Source: Pseudaeromonas paramecii (GTDB lineage: Bacteria > Pseudomonadota > Gammaproteobacteria > Enterobacterales > Aeromonadaceae). From it: 64,000 nt of DNA. Both the position numbers and the translations under genes were made by a program. The stretch spans positions 186,001-250,000 of the forward strand of contig NZ_BAABFC010000009.1 in the NCBI RefSeq assembly GCF_039540575.1, written 5' to 3'. Under the pieces are notes generated by a model. It saw only the letters and a program-made list of their open reading frames with translations, ran no database searches and was not told the DNA's origin. Below, piece after piece: positions 32,161 to 40,707 of the stretch; position 1 is the first letter of the stretch, and every line of letters begins with the position of its first letter.

Positions 32161-34593
32161 TTAAAAGGCGCGCAAGCGCGCGCCCAGCGCCTGACGCAGC
32201 TGCTGCGCCACCATCAGTGAGGTGGTTAGCCACACCAGCAGCGCCCCCATCACCGGCAGCCCCAGCCACAAGGCCGGCAGGCTCCGCCAGGGCAGCAGAC
32301 TCCATAGCTGATGACTGAGGCGCAAGGCCACCTCTGCCCCCAGTGCCGCCGCCAGACCGGCCAAGGCGCCCAGGGTCAGCAACTCCCAGCGCAGCGCCCC
32401 CTTGAGCTGCCCGGCACTGGCACCCAGGGTGCGCATCAACACCAGCGAAGGGCGACGGCGAGCCAGCTCCGCCTGCACCTGCACCAGCAGCACCAAGAGA
32501 CCGGCCAGGGTGATGAGCGCCGCCATCAGTCCCAGCGCCTTACCAATCCGTTCACTCATGGCCTGCAGCTTGGCCATCAGTTCGTCCACGTTGATCAGGG
32601 TCAGGGCGGGGAACTGCCGCACCAGCTCCCGCTCCAGGGCACTGTCCGGCGACAAACGCAGGCTGGCCATGGCACTGCTGGGCTGCTCGGCAAACAGATC
32701 CGGCGAGAAGATCATGAAGAAGTTGGGCTGCAGATCCTGCCAATTCACCTGCCGCAAACTGCTGACCCGCGCCCGTACCGCTTGCCCAGCCAGATCGAAG
32801 CTCAACCAGTCGCCCAGCCCGATCCCCAGTCGCGTCGCCACATCAGACTCGACCGATACCTGCTGCCCCTGCCCCGCCTGCCACCAGGCGCCGGCCAGCA
32901 GGCGATTGTGTGCCGGCAACTGAGCAAGCCAGGTGACGGTGAGCTCCCGGTGGATGCCTTCACGCCCCAGCTCCCCCTCCTGCTGGGTCACAGGCTCATC
33001 GTTGATGGCCGTCAGGCGCCCCCGCAGCACGGGATAATAGGTGGGCGCCGCAATCCCGTGGGCGGCCAGCAGCCGGTCGAGCGGTGCCTTGTCCTGGGGC
33101 GCTATGTTCAACACGAAGCGATTGGGCGCGTCTGCCGGCAGTTGGGTCCACAGGTCGGACAGCAAGGCCTGGCGCACGCCCAACAGCAAGCCCAGCAACA
33201 TCAGCGGCAAGGCCAGCACCTGGGCCTGCAGCGCACTACGCCACCCCTGGCGCCGCAGCTGCCGCACCGCCAAGGCCAGCCCAGAGCCGGGGCGCCCCCG
33301 GGGTAGCAACCACAGCAACAGCCGCACCAGCAGGGTCAGCACCAGCCCAACCAGCAAGAGTCCCGCCAACAGCGCCAGGGTGAGCGGGCCATCCCCAGTC
33401 ACCAGCCAGCACAACAGCAGTGCTCCCAACAGCAGCACGGGCAGTCCCAACCAATCGGGCAGTCCGGGTTTCAGCCCCTGGCGCAGCACCCGCAAGGGCG
33501 GCACCTTGAGCAGTTGCAAGAAGGGCCAGAGGCTCAACAGCACGGTGGCCAGCACCGCCAACAGGCCCCCCAGCACAAAAGGCCAGGGGCCCGGCGACGG
33601 CAGCGTCTTGGGCAACAGATCCCCCAGCAGCAGGATAAATCCCTGCTGCAACAGCATTCCGGCCACCCCCCCCAGCAGTCCCCCCACCAGCGCCACCGCC
33701 AGCAGCAAGCCGCTCATCAGCCCCCAAAGGGTTCGCCGACGGGCCCCCAGCACCTTGAGCAGGGCCATCATGTCCTGCTGGCGCTGGGCAAACCGGCCCA
33801 TGGCCAGGCTGATGGCCATGCAGCCCAGCAGCAGGCCAATGAGGGCGGCCAGGCGAAAGAAACGCTCACTGCGGGCCAGAGACTGACTCATCATGCCCTC
33901 CCCCTGCCCGGGGCCCACCAGCTGCTGGCCAGGCTTGAGCTGAGGTTTCACCTCGGCCTGCCAGGCAGCCAGGGCCGCCGCCGGCCCCTGGAATTGATAG
34001 CGGTAGCTCAGGCGGCTGCCCGGCAGCAGCAGACCACTGCGCTCGGCATCCGCCAGGTCGATGAGGGCGCGGGGGGCCAGCAAGACAGGCGAGAAGCCCT
34101 CGTCGGGTGTCTGCAGCACCCGCCCAGCCACCTGCAGCTCCAGCTCGCCCAGTTCGACCGTCTGCCCCACCGCCACCTGCAAGCGCTGCATCAGCTCGGG
34201 AGAGAGCCAGATCCGGCCGGCGGCGACGGTGGCGGGTGGCTCCAGTTGCAGTTGACCATAGAAGGGATAACCGGGCCCCACCGCCTTGATGCTGGCCAGC
34301 TGCAGGGCGTCTTCGTGAAACAGCATGGAGTTGAACACCAGGGTCTGACTCCAGGCCAGACCCTGCTGCCGGGCCGCAGCCAGCCAGGTATCCGGTACCG
34401 TCTCGGCACTGCGCAGCTGCAGATCCCCGGCCAGAAACTCCCGGCCGCCCTGGGTCAGGGTCTGTTGCAGACGATCCGCCACCAGGGCCACGCTGAGCAC
34501 GCAGGCGACGCTCAGGGCCAAGGCCAGCACCACGGCGCGCAGCTCCCCCCGCCATAGCTCGCGGCCGACGAGCCGCAGCAGCAGGCGGCTCAT
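32161..34593 (-). CDS. ybbP: ABC transporter permease YbbP (FtsX/MacB-like)
   Basis: The 810-residue inner membrane protein matches the two-FtsX-domain architecture of E. coli YbbP (804). There is an N-terminal helix, a large periplasmic domain (about 40-245), three helices (about 255-370), four more central helices (about 385-490), a second periplasmic domain and terminal helices (about 690-800). LKVLGARRRTLWGLMSGLLLAVALVGG and MRTLGASAGQLKGALRWELLTLGALAG are the paired FtsX motifs. It forms a MacB-type mechanotransmission complex with YbbA. Its start overlaps the ybbA stop by four bases (ATGA). Confidence 0.93.
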   Translation of the reverse strand: MSRLLLRLVGRELWRGELRAVVLALALSVACVLSVALVADRLQQTLTQGGREFLAGDLQLRSAETVPDTWLAAARQQGLAWSQTLVFNSMLFHEDALQLASIKAVGPGYPFYGQLQLEPPATVAAGRIWLSPELMQRLQVAVGQTVELGELELQVAGRVLQTPDEGFSPVLLAPRALIDLADAERSGLLLPGSRLSYRYQFQGPAAALAAWQAEVKPQLKPGQQLVGPGQGEGMMSQSLARSERFFRLAALIGLLLGCMAISLAMGRFAQRQQDMMALLKVLGARRRTLWGLMSGLLLAVALVGGLLGGVAGMLLQQGFILLLGDLLPKTLPSPGPWPFVLGGLLAVLATVLLSLWPFLQLLKVPPLRVLRQGLKPGLPDWLGLPVLLLGALLLCWLVTGDGPLTLALLAGLLLVGLVLTLLVRLLLWLLPRGRPGSGLALAVRQLRRQGWRSALQAQVLALPLMLLGLLLGVRQALLSDLWTQLPADAPNRFVLNIAPQDKAPLDRLLAAHGIAAPTYYPVLRGRLTAINDEPVTQQEGELGREGIHRELTVTWLAQLPAHNRLLAGAWWQAGQGQQVSVESDVATRLGIGLGDWLSFDLAGQAVRARVSSLRQVNWQDLQPNFFMIFSPDLFAEQPSSAMASLRLSPDSALERELVRQFPALTLINVDELMAKLQAMSERIGKALGLMAALITLAGLLVLLVQVQAELARRRPSLVLMRTLGASAGQLKGALRWELLTLGALAGLAAALGAEVALRLSHQLWSLLPWRSLPALWLGLPVMGALLVWLTTSLMVAQQLRQALGARLRAF

Positions 34594-35273
34594 GCCTGTG
34601 GCTCCAGCAGGCGTCCGGCCGACAGCCTGAGCTGGCGACCACAGCGGGCCGCCAGGGCTTCGTCATGGGTCACGATCACCAGGCTGGTACCATGGCGCCG
34701 GTTGAGCTCGAACAGCAGATCCGTGATGTGCTGCCCGGTCTGGCTGTCCAGGTTGCCGGTGGGCTCGTCCGCCAGCAGCAGCGCCGGCTGCCCCATGAAG
34801 GCCCGGGCGATGGCCACCCGCTGCTGCTCGCCGCCGGACAACTGACTGGGCAGGTGATCGAGGCGCTGAGCCAGCCCCACCTCCGCCAGCAGCGCCCGAG
34901 CCGCGCCTTCCGGGTCGGCCAAGCCAGCCAGCTCTGCGGGCAGCATGACGTTCTCCAGCGCCGTGAAGCTGGGCAGCAGCAAGAAGGATTGGAAGATGAA
35001 GCCCAGCTGCCGGGCCCGCAGTGCCGCCCTGGCCTCCTCATCCAGTTGGGTGATCTCCTGCCCCGCCAGCCGGATGCTGCCACTGCTGGGCAGATCCAGT
35101 CCGGCCAACAGTCCCAGCAGGGTGGACTTACCGGAGCCCGACGCCCCCAGCAAGGCCAGACTCTCCCCTGCCTTGACATCCAGCTGTATCCCTTCAAGGA
35201 TGGTCAGGGTCTGGGTGCCCCACTGCAGTCTGTGGGTCAGATCCCGCACTTCTATCATCAAGGGTGATGTCAT
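34590..35273 (-). CDS. ybbA: ABC transporter ATPase YbbA
   Basis: The 227-residue MacB/LolD-type ATPase has Walker A LGASGSGKST, the Q loop GFIFQSFLLLPSFTALENV, signature LSGGEQQRVAIARAFMG, Walker B LLLADEPTGNLDSQTG and the switch VTHDEAL. The length agrees with E. coli YbbA (228) if the ATG at 35273 is used; an in-frame ATG at 35279 and an open frame to 35312 are alternatives. The chosen start codon overlaps that of the divergent tesA in the palindrome CATG. It works with YbbP; in E. coli the locus is tied to TesA and fatty acid or envelope metabolism. Confidence 0.94.
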   Translation of the reverse strand: MTSPLMIEVRDLTHRLQWGTQTLTILEGIQLDVKAGESLALLGASGSGKSTLLGLLAGLDLPSSGSIRLAGQEITQLDEEARAALRARQLGFIFQSFLLLPSFTALENVMLPAELAGLADPEGAARALLAEVGLAQRLDHLPSQLSGGEQQRVAIARAFMGQPALLLADEPTGNLDSQTGQHITDLLFELNRRHGTSLVIVTHDEALAARCGRQLRLSAGRLLEPQA

Positions 35274-35901
35274 GCGCATGCTTCTCGTCTGTCTGTGGTT
35301 TGTCTTTAGCATACCTGCCTGGGGGCAGGGATACAGCCTACTGGTGCTGGGGGATAGCCTGAGCGCCGGCTATCGCATGGCCGCCGAGCAGAGCTGGCCA
35401 ACCCTGTTGACCCGGCAACCGCCGCTGGCCGGTGCGCCCCTCACCGTCATCAATGCCAGCGTCAGTGGTGAAACCAGCCAGGGCGGCCTGACCCGGCTGC
35501 CCGCCCTGCTGCAATCCCATAGCCCCGATTGGGTGCTGGTGGAGCTGGGCGCCAACGATGGCCTACGGGGCCTGCCCGTCAACCAGACCCAGGCCAATCT
35601 GGCAGCCATCATCACCCAGAGTCAGGCGGCCGGCGCCCAGGTGGTGCTGATGCAGATCCGCTTGCCCCGCAACTATGGACGCCGCTTCATTGACCGTTTC
35701 GAGGGGATCTATCCCGCCTTGGCCAAGCAGTTCCAGCTCCCCCTGATGCCCTTCTTGCTGGAGTCCCTCTACGATCAGCCTGCACTCTTGTTTGAAGACG
35801 GACTGCACCCGCGTGCCGAAGCCCAGCCGCAGATCGCCGCGCAAATAGCGGACTTTCTGGCGCCGCTGTTGACTGCCAACCGATCCAATGGCGCCAGCTA
35901 A
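35272..35901 (+). CDS. tesA: periplasmic acyl-CoA thioesterase I / lysophospholipase L1
   Basis: The 209-residue SGNH hydrolase has a signal peptide (MRMLLVCLWFVFSIPAWG, cleavage near residue 18) and the four SGNH blocks: block I LVLGDSLSAGYRM (Ser near residue 28), block II Gly in NASVSGETSQGG, block III GANDGLRG, and block V DGLHPRAEAQP with catalytic Asp and His. It hydrolyses acyl-CoA thioesters, lysophospholipids and some peptides in the periplasm. The start overlaps the divergent ybbA start. AAGGGTG is the ribosome site. The length equals E. coli TesA (208). Confidence 0.97.
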   Translation: MRMLLVCLWFVFSIPAWGQGYSLLVLGDSLSAGYRMAAEQSWPTLLTRQPPLAGAPLTVINASVSGETSQGGLTRLPALLQSHSPDWVLVELGANDGLRGLPVNQTQANLAAIITQSQAAGAQVVLMQIRLPRNYGRRFIDRFEGIYPALAKQFQLPLMPFLLESLYDQPALLFEDGLHPRAEAQPQIAAQIADFLAPLLTANRSNGAS

Positions 35902-35923
35902 TGCCAAGCGAAACCACTAACAT

Positions 35924-35938
35924 GTAAAAACAGGTAAA
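35924..35938 (+). promoter_or_regulatory. CpxR box
   Basis: GTAAA-N5-GTAAA is an exact match to the CpxR consensus. It is centred near -67 relative to the predicted cpxR start point, so it fits positive autoregulation of the following two-component operon. Confidence 0.8.
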
Positions 35939-35963
35939 AGAAAGCGCATAGAGATCCAGCCCC

Positions 35964-35991
35964 TTGTCCGGGCTAGGGCAACTCGTATCAT
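35964..35991 (+). promoter_or_regulatory. cpxRA sigma-70 promoter
   Basis: TTGTCC (35964-35969), a 16-base spacer and TATCAT (35986-35991) put the start near 35998, about 25 bases before the cpxR start at 36023. Confidence 0.6.
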
Positions 35992-36022
35992 GAACCCTCC
36001 CTGAGCAGTAGGATGAGTAACA

Positions 36023-36703
36023 ATGACCCGGGTATTGCTAGTAGATGACGATCTGGACCTGTGCGCCATGCAGGCCGAATACTTGACCATAGAGGGCTAT
36101 GAGGTGGTGCAGGCCCACGATGGCGAAACCGCCGTCCACCACGCCCTAGCTGAATCGTTCGACATCATGCTGCTGGATGTCATGTTGCCCAAGCTCAACG
36201 GTGCCGAAGTGCTGCGCAAGGTGCGCGGCAACAGCATGATGCCGATCCTGATGCTCACCGCCAAGGGGGACGACATAGATCGTATCCTGGGCCTGGAGCT
36301 GGGGGCCGATGACTATGTGGCCAAGCCCTGTACTCCCCGCGAGCTGGTGGCGCGCATCCGCGCCATACTGCGTCGCAGCCAGCCGCAACCGCAAGGGCTG
36401 GCGGATCACCAGATCGGTGCCCTGCGCCTGGCCCCCAGCCGCCGTCTGGCCTACTGGGACGAGCAGGTGCTGGATCTCACCAGTACCGAATTCAATCTGC
36501 TGGAAGTGCTGGCCCGCCATGCCGGCCGCGCCGTGAGCAAGGAAGAGCTCTCCAGCCAGGTGCTGGGCCGCAGCCTGACCCGCTACGATCGCAGCATTGA
36601 TGTCCATATCAGCAACCTGCGCCAGAAACTGGGCATGCTGTCCGATGGTCGCTCCCCCATCCAGACCATTCGAGGGCTGGGCTACCAGCTGTTAGCTGCC
36701 TGA
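36023..36703 (+). CDS. cpxR: CpxR-like response regulator (OmpR/PhoB family)
   Basis: The 226-residue protein has a receiver domain (about 1-120) with VLLVDDDLDL, phosphoacceptor Asp52 in IMLLDVMLPK, Thr in LMLTAKGDD and Lys in YVAKPCTPREL. The winged-helix DNA-binding domain (about 130-225) contains LDLTSTEFNLLEVLARHAGRAVSKEEL, SLTRYDRSIDVHISNLRQKLG and IRGLGYQLL. The VLGRSLTRYDRSIDVHISN stretch is typical of CpxR. An exact CpxR box lies upstream. It controls envelope stress genes with the kinase encoded one base downstream. cpxP is not next to it. Confidence 0.88.
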   Translation: MTRVLLVDDDLDLCAMQAEYLTIEGYEVVQAHDGETAVHHALAESFDIMLLDVMLPKLNGAEVLRKVRGNSMMPILMLTAKGDDIDRILGLELGADDYVAKPCTPRELVARIRAILRRSQPQPQGLADHQIGALRLAPSRRLAYWDEQVLDLTSTEFNLLEVLARHAGRAVSKEELSSQVLGRSLTRYDRSIDVHISNLRQKLGMLSDGRSPIQTIRGLGYQLLAA

Positions 36704-36704
36704 T

Positions 36705-38159
36705 ATGAGAAGTATTTTCTGGCGGATCCTGCTGACCTTCTGGCTGACCCTGGTGCTGCTCTTGGGCGGCACCAAGCTGGGCTCCATGATCTATGAAGAG
36801 TACAAGAACCAGCTGAACGACCCCATAGACAACTCCCCCATGAGCCGCCAGATCATGGAGGCCATGGGCAACGTGATACGCCAAGGTGGCATTCCCCTGC
36901 TCAACACCTTCTATCGCCTGCGGCCGGTGCCACCGCCGGAGTTGTTCGGCCCACCGGATGACCGCAATGGCTTGCTGGAACCGCGTCTACCGCCGGAACG
37001 GGGCATGCCCCCACCCGAGACGCAGATCCGCGTCACCGATGGCCAGGGCCACGAGCAGGTCGGCCTATCCGTTCCTCCCGGGATCTGGGCGCGGGTGCAG
37101 TCCCTGATCCAGCAGCAGGATCCCCGGGTGCTCACCGCCAAGGCCCCCGATGGCCAGACCTATTATCTGTTCCGTCTGCGTGACAAAAATGCACCTTCGG
37201 GCTTTTTTTTCCTGTTGCACCACCCCCTGACCTTTCCCTTGCTGATGATGCTGGCCAGCCTGCTGTGCAGCGCCCTGCTGGCGGCCCATCTGGCCAAGCC
37301 CATCCGCCTGCTGCGGGATGGCCTTCGTCAGGTGGCGGACGGCCGCTTCGATCTGCAGATCGGTCAGCAGATGGGCCATCGCCAGGACGAGCTGGGTCAG
37401 CTGGGGCGGGATGCCGATCTCATGGCTCAGCGGCTCAAGAGCCTGATCGGCGCTCAGCAGCGCCTGCTGCACGATGTCTCCCATGATCTGCGCTCCCCCC
37501 TGGCCCGGGTGCAGGTGGCCCTGGGGCTGGCCCGCCAGAGTCCGGATCGCTTTGACGATGCCCTGTCGCGTATCGAGCATGAGACCCACAGGCTCAATCA
37601 GATGATTGAAGAGGTACTGACCCTGGCCAAACTGGAGGCCAGGGTCCCCATCAGTGGCGATGACTACCTGGATCTGGTGTCCCTGCTGCAAAGCCTGGTG
37701 GACGATGCCCGCTTCGAATATGCCGCCGAGGGGCGCCACTTCGACCTGCTGCTGGATACCGAGGAGGACATACTGCTGCATGGTCGGGCCGAGCTGTTGC
37801 TGCGGGCCTTCGACAACCTGATCCGTAACGCCGCCCAGCACAGCCCGAGGGGCACGCCGGTACACCTGACGGTCACGGTCAATGCGCCGGCCAATCAGGT
37901 GGTGGTCAGCTGTTGCGACCAGGGACCGGGTGTGCCTGAGGCGGATCTGGAGACCATCTTCACCCCCTTCTACCACCACGATCAGAGCCAGGGCAAAGGG
38001 TTGGGGCTGGCCATCGCCAAGCGGGCGATAGAGGCCCATGGCGGAACCATCCTGGCCCGTAACCGGGAGCAAGGTGGATTGGCCATTCTGGTGACCTTAC
38101 CCATAGCCCAGGCCAACATGGCTAAGGAGCTGTCCATGGAGGCAGCCCCCGGGTCGTAA
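36705..38159 (+). CDS. cpxA: CpxA-like sensor histidine kinase
   Basis: The 484-residue inner membrane kinase has a first membrane segment (about 8-28), a periplasmic region of about 140 residues, a second membrane segment (about 170-192), HAMP (about 193-250), the phosphoacceptor His260 in LLHDVSHDLRSPLARV, and the N, G1 and G2 boxes DNLIRNAAQHS, DQGPGVPE and GKGLGLAIAKRA. The sensor region contains a long proline-rich run (LRPVPPPELFGPP, PPERGMPPPE near residues 72-106) that is not typical of enteric CpxA. It starts one base after cpxR. The identity as CpxA rests on the partner and the upstream CpxR box. Confidence 0.85.
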   Translation: MRSIFWRILLTFWLTLVLLLGGTKLGSMIYEEYKNQLNDPIDNSPMSRQIMEAMGNVIRQGGIPLLNTFYRLRPVPPPELFGPPDDRNGLLEPRLPPERGMPPPETQIRVTDGQGHEQVGLSVPPGIWARVQSLIQQQDPRVLTAKAPDGQTYYLFRLRDKNAPSGFFFLLHHPLTFPLLMMLASLLCSALLAAHLAKPIRLLRDGLRQVADGRFDLQIGQQMGHRQDELGQLGRDADLMAQRLKSLIGAQQRLLHDVSHDLRSPLARVQVALGLARQSPDRFDDALSRIEHETHRLNQMIEEVLTLAKLEARVPISGDDYLDLVSLLQSLVDDARFEYAAEGRHFDLLLDTEEDILLHGRAELLLRAFDNLIRNAAQHSPRGTPVHLTVTVNAPANQVVVSCCDQGPGVPEADLETIFTPFYHHDQSQGKGLGLAIAKRAIEAHGGTILARNREQGGLAILVTLPIAQANMAKELSMEAAPGS

Positions 38160-38217
38160 CCGGCAACGTGAGTCCAAACCCTCCCGCTCGCGGTGAAGGA
38201 CCAAGCGCAGCAAGACG

Positions 38218-38254
38218 GAGTGACGTCCCCTCAGGCACTGAAGGGACGTCACTC
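38218..38254. repeat. long perfect inverted repeat (12-bp stem)
   Basis: GAGTGACGTCCC (38218-38229) is fully complementary to GGGACGTCACTC (38243-38254). Inside the 13-base loop TCAG and CTGA can pair again. No T run follows on either strand, so it is not a standard terminator. Confidence 0.75.
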
Positions 38255-38274
38255 TATGGTGAATGGGAAAAAGC

Positions 38275-38301
38275 AAAAGGCCCGTCAGAGACGGGCCTTT
38301 T
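38275..38301. terminator. bidirectional terminator (cpxRA / tRNA-Ala cluster)
   Basis: GGCCCGTC and GACGGGCC form a perfect 8-bp stem, flanked by AAAA on one side and TTTT on the other. It can end both the tRNA-Ala transcript from the right and readthrough from cpxA. Confidence 0.88.
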
Positions 38302-38307
38302 GTGATT

Positions 38308-38383
<76 letters not shown>

Positions 38384-38393
38384 AAATCAAGGT

Positions 38394-38469
<76 letters not shown>

Positions 38470-38514
38470 ACAAATCTGTGGTTTCGAACGCCTGAGCATT
38501 CGACTGAGAATATT

Positions 38515-38590
<76 letters not shown>

Positions 38591-38630
38591 ACTACAGGTG
38601 CGAATACGTATCGCGACGTTTTCTGGAAGT

Positions 38631-38706
<76 letters not shown>

Positions 38707-38762
38707 ACAATCGCAGGCTTCCAGAGTGCTGGACTCACCGTGTTAACCGGCGAGCGAGGCGC

Positions 38763-38791
38763 ATATTAGGCAGCCGGCCCCTGTGTGTCAA
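38763..38791 (-). promoter_or_regulatory. strong tRNA-Ala cluster promoter
   Basis: On the minus strand a consensus TTGACA (38791-38786) is separated by exactly 17 bases from TAATAT (38768-38763). GCGCCTCGCTCGCC follows, a GC-rich discriminator typical of stringently controlled stable RNA. Confidence 0.85.
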
Positions 38792-38871
38792 CAAAAAAAT
38801 CGCCCTGCCTGACTGGTCGTCCAAATCCTCGCCAGCCTGACCAAAAAGCCTGCAAGGTGCCGCCTCAGGCC

Positions 38872-38900
38872 AAAAAAAACCCCGGCGTAGCCGGGGTTTA
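38872..38900 (-). terminator. gltX rho-independent terminator
   Basis: On the minus strand AACCCCGGC pairs with GCCGGGGTT around TAC and is followed by a run of T residues, 15 bases after the gltX stop. Confidence 0.92.
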
Positions 38901-38915
38901 GCGAACCAGTCCGCC

Positions 38916-40325
38916 TCAGGCGGCTTGACTGGCCAGTTGGGCAATCACCTTGTCCAGGCGTGCCAACACCCGCTCGCGACCTACCAATGCCATCACGGCA
39001 TCGATGGAGGGGGACTGGCCCAGACCGGTGACGGCGACCCGCAGGGGCATGCCCACCTTGCCCATGCCCAGCTCCAGCTCAGCGGCGGTAGCTTCAATGG
39101 CATGGTGCAGGGGTTCCACTTCCCAGCTGGTCAGGGCAGCCAGCTTCTCCCGCAGCAGTTGCAGCGGTGCCAGGGCGCCGGCCTTGAGGTGCTTCTTGGC
39201 CGCGGCCTCGTCAATGGCCTCATACTCCTCGAAGAAGTAACGGCTTTGTCCCGCCATCTCCACCAGGGTCTGGCAACGCTCCGCCAGCAGGGTCACCACC
39301 TCGGTCAAGGCCGGGCCCTGGCTGAAGTCGATGCCCTGGTCGTGCAGGTGCCACTCCAGGTGCTTGGCCACATAGGCGGGATCCAGGCTGCGGATGTAAT
39401 GGTTGTTCAGCCACTTGAGCTTGTCGGTGTTAAACGCAGAAGCCGACTTGTTGATGGCGTTTAGGCTGAAGTACTGGATCATCTCGGCCATGGAGAAGAT
39501 CTCCTGATCGCCGTGGGACCAACCCAGGCGCACCAGGTAGTTGAGCAGGGCCTCCGGCAGATAGCCGTCATCCCGATACTGCATCACGCTCACGGCGCCG
39601 TGGCGCTTGGACAGCTTGGCACCGTCATCCCCCAGAATCATGGAGACGTGGGCAAACTCGGGCACAGGGGCCCCCAGGGCCTTATAGATGTTGATCTGAC
39701 GGGGGGTATTATTCACATGGTCCTCACCCCGCACCACATGGGTGATCTCCATGTCCCAGTCGTCGATCACCACACAGAAGTTGTAGGTGGGGGCGCCATC
39801 GGTGCGACGGATGATGAGATCATCCAGCTCGCTGTTGGCAAATTCGATGTGGCCACGCACATGGTCATCGAAGGCCACCACGCCATCCTGGGGATTGCGG
39901 AAGCGGATCACATGGGGTTCGTCGGCGCTGTGATGGTGCTGACCATCGCGGCAGCAACCATCGTAACGGGGCTTCTCACCGGCGGCCATCTGCTGTTCAC
40001 GCAGGGCTTCCAGGCGCTCCTTGGAGCAGTAGCAGCGATAGGCCTTGCCTTCGGCCAGCAGTTGGTCGATCACCTGGTTGTACCGGTCAAACCGCTTGGT
40101 CTGGTAGAAGGGACCCTCTTCCCAGTTCAGCCCCAACCAGTTCATCCCCTCCATGATGGCGTCGATGGCCTCCTGGGTGGAACGCTCCAGATCCGTGTCC
40201 TCGATACGCAGCACGAAGGTGCCCTGGTGATGACGGGCAAACAGCCAGGAATAGAGAGCGGTACGGGCACCACCGACGTGCAGGAAACCGGTGGGACTGG
40301 GGGCAAAACGGGTTTTGACTTTCAT
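38916..40325 (-). CDS. gltX: glutamyl-tRNA synthetase
   Basis: The 469-residue class I synthetase has the HIGH-equivalent FAPSPTGFLHVGGARTALY (residues 8-26) and the KMSKS-equivalent AKLSKRHG (near 236-243). It charges tRNA-Glu. The zinc-knuckle region keeps Cys98 and Cys100 (CYCSKERL) and Cys125, but the fourth ligand of E. coli GltX, His127, is Asp here, in YDGCCRDGQHHH, with an extra Cys124 and a His cluster at 130-132 that might take over. It lies between the tRNA-Ala cluster and the tRNA-Gly pair, as next to alaW/alaX in enterics. Start MKVKTRFAPS is standard. Confidence 0.97.
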   Translation of the reverse strand: MKVKTRFAPSPTGFLHVGGARTALYSWLFARHHQGTFVLRIEDTDLERSTQEAIDAIMEGMNWLGLNWEEGPFYQTKRFDRYNQVIDQLLAEGKAYRCYCSKERLEALREQQMAAGEKPRYDGCCRDGQHHHSADEPHVIRFRNPQDGVVAFDDHVRGHIEFANSELDDLIIRRTDGAPTYNFCVVIDDWDMEITHVVRGEDHVNNTPRQINIYKALGAPVPEFAHVSMILGDDGAKLSKRHGAVSVMQYRDDGYLPEALLNYLVRLGWSHGDQEIFSMAEMIQYFSLNAINKSASAFNTDKLKWLNNHYIRSLDPAYVAKHLEWHLHDQGIDFSQGPALTEVVTLLAERCQTLVEMAGQSRYFFEEYEAIDEAAAKKHLKAGALAPLQLLREKLAALTSWEVEPLHHAIEATAAELELGMGKVGMPLRVAVTGLGQSPSIDAVMALVGRERVLARLDKVIAQLASQAA

Positions 40326-40430
40326 GCTTAAACGCCTTGTAAGAGAGATGCCCTGAGGGGCCGACGAGAAATGGCGGCTATTCTAGCACTCAGGCCAGAT
40401 CAGGCCAACGACCGGGACATCAGGCGAAAT

Positions 40431-40505
<75 letters not shown>

Positions 40506-40524
40506 CTGGGCAAGAAGGGATAAG

Positions 40525-40598
40525 TGGAGCGGGTGATGGGAATCGAACCCACGCTATTGGCTTGGGAAGCCAAAGTTCTACCATTGAACTACACCCGC
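40525..40598 (-). tRNA. tRNA-Gly (CCC)
   Basis: This is a 74-base tRNA with acceptor GCGGGTG, anticodon loop TTCCCAA (CCC), a T arm ending in CCC-type pairs and an encoded CCA. It is the promoter-proximal gene of the tRNA-Gly pair. Confidence 0.96.
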
Positions 40599-40611
40599 TG
40601 CGGTGCGCACT

Positions 40612-40639
40612 ACTATAGGGATTTTTTACGTCAACGCAA
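40612..40639 (-). promoter_or_regulatory. predicted tRNA-Gly pair promoter
   Basis: On the minus strand TTGCGT (40639-40634), a 16-base spacer and TATAGT (40617-40612) lie 13 bases before the tRNA-Gly(CCC). The discriminator is GC-rich. Confidence 0.55.
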
Positions 40640-40707
40640 TGGGCAGGCCTCCGCTTTCTACCCTGGCCCCCACCGATTGCTCAGGCTTTAGGCAAACTGT
40701 CGTCGCT

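Noticed and set aside
38735..38944. 69-codon open frame downstream of gltX
   Set aside because: It overlaps the gltX end, the gltX terminator and the tRNA-Ala promoter; no ribosome site or conserved sequence.
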